64,000 nt of DNA, taken from DT-110 sp030148525 (GTDB lineage Bacteria > Bacteroidota > Bacteroidia > Chitinophagales > Saprospiraceae). The stretch spans positions 5,952,001 to 6,016,000 of the forward strand of contig OZ245751.1 in assembly GCA_965227445.1 (NCBI GenBank), in the 5' to 3' direction. Shown here one piece after another: positions 15,900 through 24,646 of this stretch. The number at the start of each line of letters is the position of its first letter. Position 1 is the stretch's first letter. Both the position numbers and the translations under genes were made by a program. Under the pieces are notes generated by a model. It did no database searches and had not been told where the DNA came from. It worked only from the letters and a program-made list of their open reading frames with translations.

Positions 15900-16391
15900 A
15901 TGATACCTACGGCTTACGTTTGGTCGCCTTTTGGCTGGTTCGAGCTGACGGGCACGGAGTATGGCCTGCAATCGGTACGATTGCGGGAAGAGATGCGTAC
16001 CCCGCCGACGGCTGATGTGCCACCCGTTTTGGCGGAAGCCGTAAAGCAACTCACCGAATACTTCGATGGGGATCGGCAGGTATTTCGCCTGAAACTGGAC
16101 TGGACCGACGCCCCCGAATTCCATAAAGCAGTGTGGGAACAATTGCTGGCCATTCCCTACGGCCATACCACTTCCTACAAAGCCATTGCCGAACGATTGG
16201 GCGACGTAAAATCGGTGCGGGCCGTGGGTCAGGCCAATCGCCGCAACCCCATTGCCATCATCGTTCCCTGCCACCGGGTCATCGCTCAGAACGGTGACTT
16301 GCAGGGCTACTTCTACGGACTCAATATGAAGCGAGCCCTGTTGGCGCTGGAGAACCCGGTGAGCTTTGCGGAGCAGGGGGAGTTGTTTTGA
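15900..16391 (+). CDS. ogt: Methylated-DNA-protein-cysteine methyltransferase (163 aa)
   Basis: Repairs O6-alkylguanine by transferring the alkyl group to its own cysteine. The active-site motif IIVPCHRVI is present, with GHTTSYKAIAERLGD (helix-turn-helix region), RAVGQANRRNPIA and GLNMKRALLALE. Length fits the Ogt type without an Ada domain. The start at 15900 is chosen, since the longer frame from 15783 translates the heptamer repeat. TATCTTGT at 15873-15880 is a candidate -7 box 19 nt upstream, which suggests its own promoter. Confidence 0.93.
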   Translation: MIPTAYVWSPFGWFELTGTEYGLQSVRLREEMRTPPTADVPPVLAEAVKQLTEYFDGDRQVFRLKLDWTDAPEFHKAVWEQLLAIPYGHTTSYKAIAERLGDVKSVRAVGQANRRNPIAIIVPCHRVIAQNGDLQGYFYGLNMKRALLALENPVSFAEQGELF

Positions 16392-16393
16392 AA

Positions 16394-16550
16394 ACGGTCC
16401 ACGGCCCACGGCCCACGGTTTGCTTCTTGCGATTCATAACTGCATCGGAATTGCTCATAGAAGCAGACAGAATTCAGGTCTCCTGATTTTGAAGGTCAAT
16501 AGACAGAAAACAACTTAACCGTCTACCGTCTACCGTCTACCGTCTACCGA
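16394..16550. repeat. Two 7-bp repeat tracts between ogt and the S8 peptidase gene
   Basis: CCACGGC repeated three times at about 16400-16424, and ACCGTCT repeated four times at about 16519-16549. The second tract contains the stop codon of the S8 peptidase gene (16544-16546). The sequence between them shows nothing recognisable. Confidence 0.7.
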
Positions 16551-18430
16551 ATAACGACCTTTCCCACCATTGGTACTTCCCCGTTGCGATAGACCATCAC
16601 CGAATACATGCCCGGCACCCAATCGGCTACCGCGATCTGCTCCTGTGTCGATTCCAGTCCGCTTCGTAAGTGCACACGCTGACCAGTGCTGTTGTACACT
16701 TCGATGCGCTCCAGCAGGGAGGCATCCTTAGTGCGGATGGTTAGTAGATCACTGGTTGGGTTGGGAAAGACCTGTACCGGTGAGACCGGAGTGATCTGAT
16801 TCACAGTACCCACCGTGCGATCCGCATTCTGCAGGGCCAGTACAGCATCTAATTTTCCGTAGCCCCAATCGTTATTGGGAACACTTCCGGTGAAGCTGTC
16901 TTCCACGCAAGATTGGTGCAGCAGGTCCAGCAACTCGTCGGGGGTGAGGTTAGGGTTTAGGTCGAGCATAAGGGCGATGATACCGGTGGCGACCGGTGCG
17001 GAGGCGCTTACGGCATTTTGGACGCCGTACAGGCCATTGCTGTTCTCGACGATATTACTAGCAAAGAAAGCGTAACGCGATCCCGGAGCGTAGGCACCAA
17101 TAGCGTATTCACCGGGCGTAGCAAAGTCAATACCCAGGCGACCATCATGCGTAGGCCCCGCACTGGCTCCGAGCCATAACTCACCGGGAGCACCCTGACT
17201 TCCCATGGGGCCGAAGGTATTTCCTGCCTGGTTGGTCCAGGAGGTGGTAACTACGTAATCTGAGGGAGAGATTGCCTTGGTGGCACTGGAGTAGTCGTTG
17301 ATGCTGTGGCCTTCTACCACGAATGAGCCGAATTGATTACCGTTGTTGGAACGCGAGGGATTGAGGGTTGCCTGGAAGACGCCGTCACCGTTGATGGTGG
17401 TGCCTTCCAGGATGATCTTGTAGGTGCCCGGTACACCCTGATTGTCAATGAGAAGTTCACGGCGTGGTGAGGTAGCGCCAAAAAAAGCCTGGTTGGCTCC
17501 GCGGTGAAATAAGCGGATGTCACCCAAAGTCTGGTCAGCTACTCCATTGGGACCGGCGGGCGGGGCGAAGGGACCTTCAACGGTACCGTCGGGTCGTTCG
17601 ATGGAAACGGTGAAGCGATCGTCTTCGGAGTACCAAAGGTCCAGGCGGAGGTTACCGGCGAGGCCTTTTTCTACTAGCAGTTCCACCGTTTCACCCTGGC
17701 TGATGCTGGTGCTGGCGTAGTTGTCGGCACCGCCATCGTCGCCTACTCCGCAAACGAAGGGGTGACCCTGCTCCACGTAGTCGTCGATGGCCCGGCATAC
17801 CGTACTGGTACCGTCGGTGGGGCCACCGATGGAGCCAATATTCATTAGCGTGACGGAGGGCAGGCCTAGTTCGGTGATCTTATCGTGGGCAAAATTCAGG
17901 GCAATGGGAATATTACCAGCGTTAAAAGCCCCGCTTTGGCCGGGTTGACCGGCGAAGGGAGGAAAGGGATCCTGGGAAATTTTGATACTGATAATGGTCG
18001 CTTCGGGTGCAACCCCCTGATAAATGCGGTCATTGGTGCCGGATCCGTCGCCCACCATTATGCCCGTAGTGGCCGTACCGTGTCCGCCCCGGTCATTAGT
18101 CAGGGGAGCACCGCCCGCGTCAAGGGAGGCATTGATTTGGTCACGGGTGACGATGGTGCCCACCCCGTAGGGATTGCCCGGAGCATTGGCCCCCGAATCA
18201 TTGAGCATATCGAAGATATAGGCGATGCGTGTGTTACCGTCGTCATCGATAAAGTCAGGGTGGCGGTAATCAATCCCGCGGTCTATCATAACGACGACGA
18301 CGCCTTCACCCGTTGCACCGTAGGTGTCGACGGCCTGGTCGAGTCGGATAGCTTCGCGGAGGGCAGGGCCCTGAGCACAGACACAGAAGGACAAAAACAA
18401 ACAAAGAGAGGACGTGTACAGTGATTTCAT
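16544..18430 (-). CDS. Secreted subtilisin-like serine peptidase (S8) with T9SS sorting domain (628 aa)
   Basis: Signal peptide (about 1-19), then an S8 domain. The Asp is in VVMIDRGIDYRHPDF, the His in GGHGTATTGIMVG, and the catalytic Ser in NAVSASAPVATG, which deviates from the usual GTSMAAP but keeps the Ser-to-Pro spacing. A C-terminal 80-residue domain starts VFPNPTSDLLTI and ends KVVIR, a T9SS type A sorting domain, so the protein should be carried across the outer membrane and anchored or released. A beta-rich insert (about 230-340) with RPDGTVEG and TYKIILEG may be a proprotein-convertase-like domain. A repeat element sits 25 bp upstream of the start. Confidence 0.9.
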   Translation of the reverse strand: MKSLYTSSLCLFLSFCVCAQGPALREAIRLDQAVDTYGATGEGVVVVMIDRGIDYRHPDFIDDDGNTRIAYIFDMLNDSGANAPGNPYGVGTIVTRDQINASLDAGGAPLTNDRGGHGTATTGIMVGDGSGTNDRIYQGVAPEATIISIKISQDPFPPFAGQPGQSGAFNAGNIPIALNFAHDKITELGLPSVTLMNIGSIGGPTDGTSTVCRAIDDYVEQGHPFVCGVGDDGGADNYASTSISQGETVELLVEKGLAGNLRLDLWYSEDDRFTVSIERPDGTVEGPFAPPAGPNGVADQTLGDIRLFHRGANQAFFGATSPRRELLIDNQGVPGTYKIILEGTTINGDGVFQATLNPSRSNNGNQFGSFVVEGHSINDYSSATKAISPSDYVVTTSWTNQAGNTFGPMGSQGAPGELWLGASAGPTHDGRLGIDFATPGEYAIGAYAPGSRYAFFASNIVENSNGLYGVQNAVSASAPVATGIIALMLDLNPNLTPDELLDLLHQSCVEDSFTGSVPNNDWGYGKLDAVLALQNADRTVGTVNQITPVSPVQVFPNPTSDLLTIRTKDASLLERIEVYNSTGQRVHLRSGLESTQEQIAVADWVPGMYSVMVYRNGEVPMVGKVVIR

Positions 18431-18454
18431 AGGTGTTTTTTTGCTTTAGCATAT

Positions 18455-18619
18455 TTAATACTCTGTAACCTAAGTAACTTTGATTTATGGCTGTGCCTCT
18501 CGGCAAAATACTTCGTTGCTCGTCGGTCGCGTCCGTACGGATGCTCCCTTCTCGCGCCTTGTCTTTTGCCAAAATGCCCTACCCATACTTTCAAATAACT
18601 TAGATTACAGAGTATTTAA
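18455..18619. repeat. MITE-like element, copy B
   Basis: Same element as at 1416-1581 in opposite orientation. Ends are TTAATACTCTGTAACCTAAG (left) and the complement of TAAATACTCTGTAATCTAAG (right). It fills most of the 306-bp spacer between the divergent S8 peptidase and PepSY-like genes and may carry their promoters. No transposase is encoded. Confidence 0.8.
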
Positions 18620-18736
18620 GTTAGCTAATTCCTCTTTGACCGGGAATTATCACTGTATCGCGAAACCAACCAAAAGGTCATCAGCTAAGCTTTTTTTGCC
18701 GAAAGGCGTTATAAAAGAAAACGAATTGCAGAACGA

Positions 18737-19336
18737 GTGAATACGATAAAGAGGCATTCTATTGGGTTGTTCATATTAGCACTCTTGCTACTAGTTGTGG
18801 GGCACACCAATGGGTACGGGCAAACGAAATACGAACGAGAGTTTCGGTTGAGGGAGCAGGAGGTTCCGGCTTCCGCCAAAAAGTATATTCAAAAGCTGGA
18901 ATCGGGAGCCCGGATCAAATGGTACTATGAAGATGACGCCCTTGATGATGCTATAGAGGCAAAATTCAAGTGGCAAGGGCAACGCTATAGTATTGAATTT
19001 GATACGCTGGGTGAGCTGGAGGACATAGAGATTCAGTGCCGGTTTAAAGGGTTGCCGCAGCAGGTACAGGAGGCTATTGAAAAAGACCTGGAGGAAACCT
19101 ATAATTCGCACAGAGTCCGCAAAGTGCAGATTCAGTATCTGGGTGAGCCGGAAGACCTTTTGGCTTTGATCCGCGATGGGAATCAGTCGGCACCTTATAC
19201 CACAAATTACGAATTGATCGTGAAGGGTAAAGACTCTGGTGGTACCCACTTGTACGAAGTGACCTTTGATCACACGGGAACGAAGACGAAGACGGCCCGT
19301 ATTGTATTGAGAAACATCGATAACCTTGAGTATTAG
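18737..19336 (+). CDS. Exported PepSY-like protein, unknown function (199 aa)
   Basis: GTG start giving MNTIKRHSIGLFILALLLLVV, a signal peptide to about residue 28. The rest is charged and alternates helix and strand (VPASAKKYIQKLESGARIKW, AKFKWQGQRYSIEFDTLGELEDIEIQ). It resembles the PepSY-like periplasmic proteins of Bacteroidota in size and spacing. The assignment is tentative. The next gene overlaps its last codons, so the pair is an operon with a DUF2490 outer-membrane protein. Confidence 0.65.
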   Translation: MNTIKRHSIGLFILALLLLVVGHTNGYGQTKYEREFRLREQEVPASAKKYIQKLESGARIKWYYEDDALDDAIEAKFKWQGQRYSIEFDTLGELEDIEIQCRFKGLPQQVQEAIEKDLEETYNSHRVRKVQIQYLGEPEDLLALIRDGNQSAPYTTNYELIVKGKDSGGTHLYEVTFDHTGTKTKTARIVLRNIDNLEY

Positions 19337-19988
19337 ACGTCACCTTTGTTTGTTGTTGCTGTTAAGTATAGGGATTGCGGTATCAGCCCAGGATAATGTG
19401 CAGTGGGGAACCCTGCCTTCGGTTAATGCGAATATTGGTTTGGAAAATGACTGGAAGGCCAACCTGAAGTGGGAGTCGCGCCAAGTATTCGACGAGGATG
19501 CATTTTCCTACGGGCTTTCCGATTTTTCCCTCCTTTTTGCCCGGAAAGTGGGATTGAATAACTCCCTGGCCGGCGGATATTTGATTCGCGTCCACCCTGA
19601 ATACACCGCTCACCGCAGCATTCAACAGTTCACTATCGTGCAGACCCTGCCGTCGATCCGGTTGGCGCATCGGTTGGCATCTGATCAGACATTTCGTTCC
19701 GGAAGGGCTCCCCAGTGGCGCCTTCGTTATCGCATTGCTACGGAGCTGCCATTGAACGGGCAGGAGGTGGATCCAAGGGAGGCCTACTTTAAAATTAACC
19801 ACGAGTACCTGAATGTCTTCCAGGCCGACCGGTATGACCTCGAAGTACGCCTGGTGCCGACGATAGGCTATGCCTTTACCGACAATAATAAGCTGGAAGT
19901 CGGTTGTGATATCCGGACGGATGGCTTTTTGTCGGGTACTCCAGACCATACAGTTTGGTTTGGTGTGAGTTGGTACCGGAAGTGGTAG
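19326..19988 (+). CDS. DUF2490 family outer-membrane beta-barrel protein (220 aa)
   Basis: A TTG at 19326 overlaps the preceding stop (19334-19336). It encodes a signal peptide (HLCLLLLLSIGIAVSAQ) and then strands with alternating aromatic residues (NDWKANLKWESRQVF, WRLRYRIATELPL, YDLEVRLVPTIGYAFTDNNKLEVG) ending in Trp (WFGVSWYRKW), as in outer-membrane barrels. DUF2490 proteins are small barrels of unknown function. Its upstream partner is a probable periplasmic protein, and the two may work together. An unusual start codon fits translational coupling. Confidence 0.8.
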   Translation: MSIRRHLCLLLLLSIGIAVSAQDNVQWGTLPSVNANIGLENDWKANLKWESRQVFDEDAFSYGLSDFSLLFARKVGLNNSLAGGYLIRVHPEYTAHRSIQQFTIVQTLPSIRLAHRLASDQTFRSGRAPQWRLRYRIATELPLNGQEVDPREAYFKINHEYLNVFQADRYDLEVRLVPTIGYAFTDNNKLEVGCDIRTDGFLSGTPDHTVWFGVSWYRKW

Positions 19989-19991
19989 TAT

Positions 19992-20020
19992 TTGGCAAGC
20001 TGATAATTACCGTATCTTCA
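19992..20020 (+). promoter_or_regulatory. Candidate promoter of the HipA-like gene
   Basis: TTG at 19992-19994, an 18-nt spacer and TATCTTCA at 20013-20020. The ATG is only 4 nt further, so the transcript would be nearly leaderless. It is a weak match to TAnnTTTG. Confidence 0.35.
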
Positions 20021-20024
20021 CCCC

Positions 20025-20801
20025 ATGTCACCAGAAATCCGAACGGTTGAAGTGGTTCGCTACGTGCACCCCCTGCGCGAAGGAGGGTCTTTGCCGGCAA
20101 TTGTTGAAGCCGACGATGAGTTTTCCTATGTGTTGAAGTTTCGCGGCGCCGGGCAGGGCACCAAAGCCCTGGTGGCCGAACTGATCGGTGGTGAACTAGC
20201 CCGGGCGATCGGTCTGCGAGTACCCGAGCTGGTTTTTATGGACCTGGATGACTCCTTTGCCCGCTCGGAGCCCGATGAGGAAATTCAGGATCTGCTGCGC
20301 TTTAGTGTGGGCTTGAACTTGGGACTGCATTTCCTGTCGGGGGCCATTACCTACGATCCGGTAGCTTCGGTGGCTGAGCCTTTGGAGGCCTCCAAAATCG
20401 TGCTGCTGGACAGCCTGATTACCAACATCGACCGCACTCCTCGCAATACCAATCTGCTGAATTGGCGCAAAGAACTATGGCTGATCGATCACGGGGCCAG
20501 CCTGTATTTTCACCATAATTGGGGCGACTACCATGCCCATGCGCGCCGGAGGTTCCCGATGGTTAAAGAGCATGTACTGCTTCCCCGGGCCAGTGAGTTA
20601 GAGGCAGCGAGGGAGGAAATAGGAAATGCCTTGTCGGAGGAGGTTTTCAGGGGCATTATATCAGTCATTCCCGATACCTTTCTGGCGGAGGAAGGCAGTG
20701 ATCTGTCGCCGGATGATAAGCGAACAATATATCAGGAGTATTTGACTATACGGCTTGAGCAACTGGATACACTCACCAAAGAAGCAGCTGATGCCCGATA
20801 A
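20025..20801 (+). CDS. HipA-like kinase family protein (258 aa)
   Basis: Single-domain relative of the HipA Ser/Thr kinases. The ATP-binding Lys is in FSYVLKFRGAGQGTKALVAELIGGELARA. The catalytic Asp is in LITNIDRTPRNTNLL, which corresponds to the HNxD-type loop, and the metal Asp is in LWLIDHGASLYF. All three are present, so an active kinase is plausible. It lacks the N-terminal HipA_N segment, and there is no HipB next to it. Instead it overlaps by 11 nt with a DUF3037 gene, a recurrent pair in bacteria. The target is unknown. I would not call it a toxin on this evidence. Confidence 0.8.
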   Translation: MSPEIRTVEVVRYVHPLREGGSLPAIVEADDEFSYVLKFRGAGQGTKALVAELIGGELARAIGLRVPELVFMDLDDSFARSEPDEEIQDLLRFSVGLNLGLHFLSGAITYDPVASVAEPLEASKIVLLDSLITNIDRTPRNTNLLNWRKELWLIDHGASLYFHHNWGDYHAHARRRFPMVKEHVLLPRASELEAAREEIGNALSEEVFRGIISVIPDTFLAEEGSDLSPDDKRTIYQEYLTIRLEQLDTLTKEAADAR

Positions 20802-21186
20802 ACACGTCTACGAATACTCGGTGATACGAATCGTTCCCTACGTGGAGCGGGGCGAATGCCTGAACGTAGGGGTGATCCTGTACTGCCGGCGCAAAAATTA
20901 CCTGGACTTGCGTTTGCGGCTGGACCGGGAGCGTATCCTGGCTTTTCTGCCTTCCGGCAAAAAAGATATCGACCTGGAGGAGATCGACTCCTATCTGAAG
21001 GTTTGGCAATTGATCAGCGCAGGCGACCCGGAGGGAGGCCCCATTGCTGCTCAGGACCCTGCCAGTCGATTCCGATGGCTGACGGCTCCACGCAGTACGG
21101 TCATTCAGCCTTCTCCTCTGCATCCGGGCCTGTGTTCAGATCCAAAAGAAGCGCTGGAACGTATGTTTGAAAAATACGTTCTGTGA
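20791..21186 (+). CDS. DUF3037 domain protein (131 aa)
   Basis: Starts at the ATG 20791 inside the end of the HipA-like gene (11-nt overlap), so it is translationally coupled. The N-terminus YEYSVIRIVPYVERGECLNVGVILYCRRKNYLD is the DUF3037 signature. The C-terminus (EALERMFEKYVL) is also typical. No catalytic residues are known for this family. The conserved pairing suggests it is a partner, substrate or regulator of the kinase. Confidence 0.85.
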   Translation: MPDKHVYEYSVIRIVPYVERGECLNVGVILYCRRKNYLDLRLRLDRERILAFLPSGKKDIDLEEIDSYLKVWQLISAGDPEGGPIAAQDPASRFRWLTAPRSTVIQPSPLHPGLCSDPKEALERMFEKYVL

Positions 21187-21244
21187 TTTTACTGTTGCAG
21201 AGTGTTAAAAAATTACGATCTTATAGGGCATAACTTGCTACCTG

Positions 21245-22243
21245 ATGAAGTCCTTAATGCTCACGGTTGGTTTTTCGTTGCTGGCGCTTACGGCCTGGTG
21301 CCAACCACCGTACTCAGGGACCATCTTCTTCGACCCGGATATTATTACGGCCGATGATCCATCCGCTTTGGAGTCAGTCACCTACATCGGTCAGGATAGC
21401 CGCCTGGTCTACGATCGCCGTCAGACAGGCTGGACCACAATTACCGCCTATCTTTTTGAGATTATATGGGATGATGGACTTCGTACGGAAGCTCAGATCA
21501 ACCAGGAATTCGGCAGCGTGGATTCGGCCCGGGTTATCGCCCAAAAATACGGTTTCACCGTTGGCCAGTTGCCGACCTGCTTTCGCAAAGACGTGGATGC
21601 CCTGTGGATTCATGCCGGGGTCGAACCCTTCGGAGGTGGTAACCGATCACTGCTCATTCATACCGGGCAGTCGGCCCTCTACGAAAGAGATGGTATTCTG
21701 GAGGAAACGCTCGTACACGAAGCCGCCCACACTTCTCTGGATGCCGATCACGCCGGGTCGGAGGGTTGGAAGCTGGCCCAGCAAATGGATCCGACCTTTA
21801 TTAGCACTTACGCCCAGGACAATCCTACCCGGGAGGATATTGCCGAAAGCCTGCTTCCCTGGCTGGCGGTTCGCCATCGTCGAGATCGCATCAGTCAGAG
21901 TGATTACGATCTTATTACACGGGCTATCCCCAACCGACTCACCTACTTTGATGAAATGACCTGCAATTTGTACCCTTTGGTGCAAACCACGGGAATAGAT
22001 CCGTTGACCATCGCTTCGCGGGTAGACGTATATCCAAATCCCACTGTCGGGCAGGTTACGGTAAAAGGGCTACCCTATGGCACCTGGCACGTCTCAGTCT
22101 GGAATGCATCGGGCGTGAAAATATCCGAGAACATCTGGCGTGGCGATAATCAGATTGATCTGTCGCAATGGCCCAGGGGGTTGTATGCGATCCGTTTTGA
22201 GGGTGAGGGCGTGGTGTTTTCGAGGAGGGTAGTGAAGCAGTAA
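21245..22243 (+). CDS. Secreted putative HExxH metalloprotein with T9SS sorting domain (332 aa)
   Basis: A signal peptide (about 1-19) is followed by a domain with HEAAHTSLDADHAGSEGW, an HExxH zinc motif in LVHEAAHTS. A third ligand might be the following His or Glu. The C-terminal 75 residues (VDVYPNPTVGQVTV to FSRRVVKQ) are a T9SS type A sorting domain, so it is an extracellular or surface protein. I do not recognise the peptidase family. The domain before the motif (FGGGNRSLLIHTGQ) may bind the substrate. It is downstream of the kinase pair but separated by 58 bp, and convergent with the next gene. Confidence 0.75.
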   Translation: MKSLMLTVGFSLLALTAWCQPPYSGTIFFDPDIITADDPSALESVTYIGQDSRLVYDRRQTGWTTITAYLFEIIWDDGLRTEAQINQEFGSVDSARVIAQKYGFTVGQLPTCFRKDVDALWIHAGVEPFGGGNRSLLIHTGQSALYERDGILEETLVHEAAHTSLDADHAGSEGWKLAQQMDPTFISTYAQDNPTREDIAESLLPWLAVRHRRDRISQSDYDLITRAIPNRLTYFDEMTCNLYPLVQTTGIDPLTIASRVDVYPNPTVGQVTVKGLPYGTWHVSVWNASGVKISENIWRGDNQIDLSQWPRGLYAIRFEGEGVVFSRRVVKQ

Positions 22244-22250
22244 AAAAACA

Positions 22251-22333
22251 GGATGGCATCTCGAAGTTTTCCACAATCAGCAAGATAGCCGACAAAAACG
22301 GATGCCATCCGCGATGCCATCCTAGATGGCATC
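22251..22333. terminator. GATGCCATC repeat palindromes, probable bidirectional terminator
   Basis: GGATGGCATC at 22251 is complementary to GATGCCATCC at 22301. A second palindrome, GATGCCATC-CTA-GATGGCATC, spans 22313-22333 and is followed by a short ACCATTTTT tract on the + strand. The unit occurs four times in 83 bp between convergent genes. Confidence 0.55.
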
Positions 22334-22387
22334 ACCATTTTTAGTCATAAAGCTTACATTTCCGAAAACTATCCGGCCTCTCAGGAA

Positions 22388-23095
22388 CTATTTCTCCCGG
22401 ATCGACCAAATCTCATACAATGGCTGTCCGCGACTGCTCAGTCCGGAATGGTGCCACGCTCCGTCGATCAATTCGTAATCGAACTCCAAAGAAGCACCTA
22501 CCCGACTGTCGTCACGGGAGAAGAATTCAATATTCTCCGTGTATTTGCCATCTTCCGTCGTATACGTACCACCGCCCGTGCCGCTGAACTGCTTGGTCTC
22601 CGTATTGTAGGCAATCCATTGAAAACGAGTGCCGGATAGTATCTTCATCGTCTTGCGGGGGCGATTGGTGTCGCGTGATTGGATCTCACCGTCACGCTTA
22701 CGGCCCGACATCAACCAGGCACCGTTAAGTGCGCCGGGAGTACCGTCGTCGATCCGCGTCCAGGTAGGACCATCCGGAACGGACAGCGTCTCATCCGTCA
22801 AATTAATAGTAAAGGTCACTTCGGAGCCCACCCGATCGGGGTTTTCGGTATCGAATTCCACGACTTCGGTCATTTGATCGCCCTCAAGGCTCCACGATCC
22901 GCCGTTGGTTGATTTAAAGCGGCCATCGGTGGTATACTGTGTCGCCACCTGATACCCATCGGTAATGATTACCACCGAACGAATGCTGTCGCCCGGCAGT
23001 ATCGCTTCCCAGGCCCCCAATAGTGACTGTCCGTACATGCTGCCGGTAAATACCAGCAATCCAAAGAGAAAAAAAGATCGAATGTTCATAGTCAT
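22388..23095 (-). CDS. Secreted protein with two similar lipocalin-like halves (235 aa)
   Basis: Signal peptide (about 1-22, ending MYGQ). The mature protein contains two related halves. The first has LLGAWEAILPG, GGSWSLEGDQMTEVVEFDTENPDRVGSEVTF. The second has NGAWLMSGRKRDG, GGTYTTEDGKYTENIEF, DDSRVGASLEF and ends LYEIWSIREK. The repeated GxW and EF...RVGxxxxF patterns suggest an internal duplication of a small beta-barrel like lipocalin. Such proteins are widespread in Bacteroidota as membrane or secreted protein without known role. A start at 23089 is equally possible. Confidence 0.75.
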   Translation of the reverse strand: MTMNIRSFFLFGLLVFTGSMYGQSLLGAWEAILPGDSIRSVVIITDGYQVATQYTTDGRFKSTNGGSWSLEGDQMTEVVEFDTENPDRVGSEVTFTINLTDETLSVPDGPTWTRIDDGTPGALNGAWLMSGRKRDGEIQSRDTNRPRKTMKILSGTRFQWIAYNTETKQFSGTGGGTYTTEDGKYTENIEFFSRDDSRVGASLEFDYELIDGAWHHSGLSSRGQPLYEIWSIREK

Positions 23096-23193
23096 TGATT
23101 TTTGTTATGATCTATAAAATACCAAATCTTGCATTCAAACGGCTTCTCTGTATATTATTTTAACAATTCTGCCGAAACTTGCCGAACTGTCCC

Positions 23194-23201
23194 TACATTT
23201 A
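23194..23201 (+). promoter_or_regulatory. Candidate -7 box of kynU
   Basis: TACATTTA, one base from TAnnTTTG, lies 44 nt before the kynU start. No clear -33 TTG at 19-21 nt. Confidence 0.3.
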
Positions 23202-23245
23202 GGGCGTTCAAGGCTTACTTCCCCCCTGAAGAAAAGCTTAACCAA

Positions 23246-24550
23246 ATGCCAGATTTAAACTTTGACGCTACGCCGGAGTTTGCCCGTACTATGGATCAAG
23301 CCGATCCACTGCGCGCCTATAAAGAGCAGTTCCTCTTTCCACAGCACGAGGGTGAAGACGTAATTTATTTTTGCGGAAATTCCCTGGGACTCCAGTCAAA
23401 AGGAGTACAGCCGGTCATGCAAGAGGAGCTGAACCGATGGTCAGCTTTGGGGATCGATGGTTTCTTCGAGGGAGATACACCCTGGCTCAAATACCACGAA
23501 GAACTAGCCCAAAACCTGGCCCCAATCGTGGGGGCCTCTCCTTCCGAAGTGATCGTAATGAATACCCTTACGGTGAACCTCCATCTCATGTTGGTAAGTT
23601 TCTACCGTCCGACCGATAAACGCTTCAAAATCATTATGGAGGCCGGTGCTTTCCCATCCGACCAGTATGCTCTCGAAACCCAGGTTGCTTTCCATGGCCA
23701 TGATCCCGCCGAGGCTATCATCGAAGTGGCACCCCGTCCCGGCGAAGAACTACTTCATGACGATGATATCCTGCAAGCTATCGAGGAACACGGAGAAGAA
23801 CTGGCTCTGGTGCTCTTCGGAGGCGTAAACTATTATACCGGGCAAGTCTACGACATGGCAGCTATCACCAAAGCTGGTCACCGGGTGGGTGCTATGGTTG
23901 GTTTCGACTTGGCACACGGGGCCGGGAACGTACCCCTGCATCTGCACGATTGGGGCGTAGACTTTGCCGTGTGGTGCAGTTATAAATACCTAAACTCCGG
24001 ACCAGGAGGTCCTGGCGGTGTCTTTGTACACGACCGGCACGCCAGCAACCCTGATCTGCCCCGCTTTGCTGGCTGGTGGGGCTACGAAGAGAGTACCCGT
24101 TTTCTGATGCGCAAGGGTTTTAAACCGGCTTCAGGTGCAGCGGGCTGGCAACTCAGTACCCCCAACATCCTGACGATGGTACCCCACCGGGTCAGTCTTC
24201 AGCTTTTTGCGGAAGCGGGCTTTCATCGCTTACGCGAAAAAAGCATCTACCTTACCAGCTACCTGGAATTCCTGATCGGTCAATTACCCCAGTCTGGTGA
24301 TCGATTCCGGATCATTACGCCCCGGGATTCTAACCGGCGCGGTTGCCAGCTTTCCATACTTACCTCTCACGAAGGCAAGGATCTGTTCGACCACCTCATT
24401 CAAAACGGCATTATTCTGGACTGGCGCGAGCATAATCTGCCCGACAGTAACGGCCAATCAGCCGGTGTGATTCGGGTGGCACCAACCCCGCTTTATTGCA
24501 GCTATCAGGATGTATACCGGTTCGTGGAACTGGTGGAGGAATGGATGTAG
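23246..24550 (+). CDS. kynU: Kynureninase (434 aa)
   Basis: PLP enzyme hydrolysing kynurenine (or 3-hydroxykynurenine) to anthranilate (or 3-hydroxyanthranilate) and alanine. Motifs: YFCGNSLGLQ, VMNTLTVNLHLML, GFDLAHGAGNVPL with the PLP Asp, and Lys247 in VWCSYKYLNSGPGGPGG, then FAGWWGYE. Length fits the family. The ATG at 23246 (MPDLNFDATPEFA) is chosen. A longer frame from 23129 has no family similarity. No other gene of tryptophan degradation is nearby, so it is a stand-alone transcription unit in this window. Confidence 0.95.
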   Translation: MPDLNFDATPEFARTMDQADPLRAYKEQFLFPQHEGEDVIYFCGNSLGLQSKGVQPVMQEELNRWSALGIDGFFEGDTPWLKYHEELAQNLAPIVGASPSEVIVMNTLTVNLHLMLVSFYRPTDKRFKIIMEAGAFPSDQYALETQVAFHGHDPAEAIIEVAPRPGEELLHDDDILQAIEEHGEELALVLFGGVNYYTGQVYDMAAITKAGHRVGAMVGFDLAHGAGNVPLHLHDWGVDFAVWCSYKYLNSGPGGPGGVFVHDRHASNPDLPRFAGWWGYEESTRFLMRKGFKPASGAAGWQLSTPNILTMVPHRVSLQLFAEAGFHRLREKSIYLTSYLEFLIGQLPQSGDRFRIITPRDSNRRGCQLSILTSHEGKDLFDHLIQNGIILDWREHNLPDSNGQSAGVIRVAPTPLYCSYQDVYRFVELVEEWM

Positions 24551-24646
24551 TTAGCAAAGAAAGAGGGAATGAATCCCTACTCTTATGTCTGATTGTCTAT
24601 TTATTTAAGGGGAGACCTGCCAGGCCGACCCGGTCTTCACCTCATT

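Noticed and set aside
20025..21186. Calling the HipA-like/DUF3037 pair a HipBA toxin-antitoxin system
   Set aside because: No HipB-like DNA-binding protein, and DUF3037 has no helix-turn-helix signature. Only a kinase with an unknown partner is supported.
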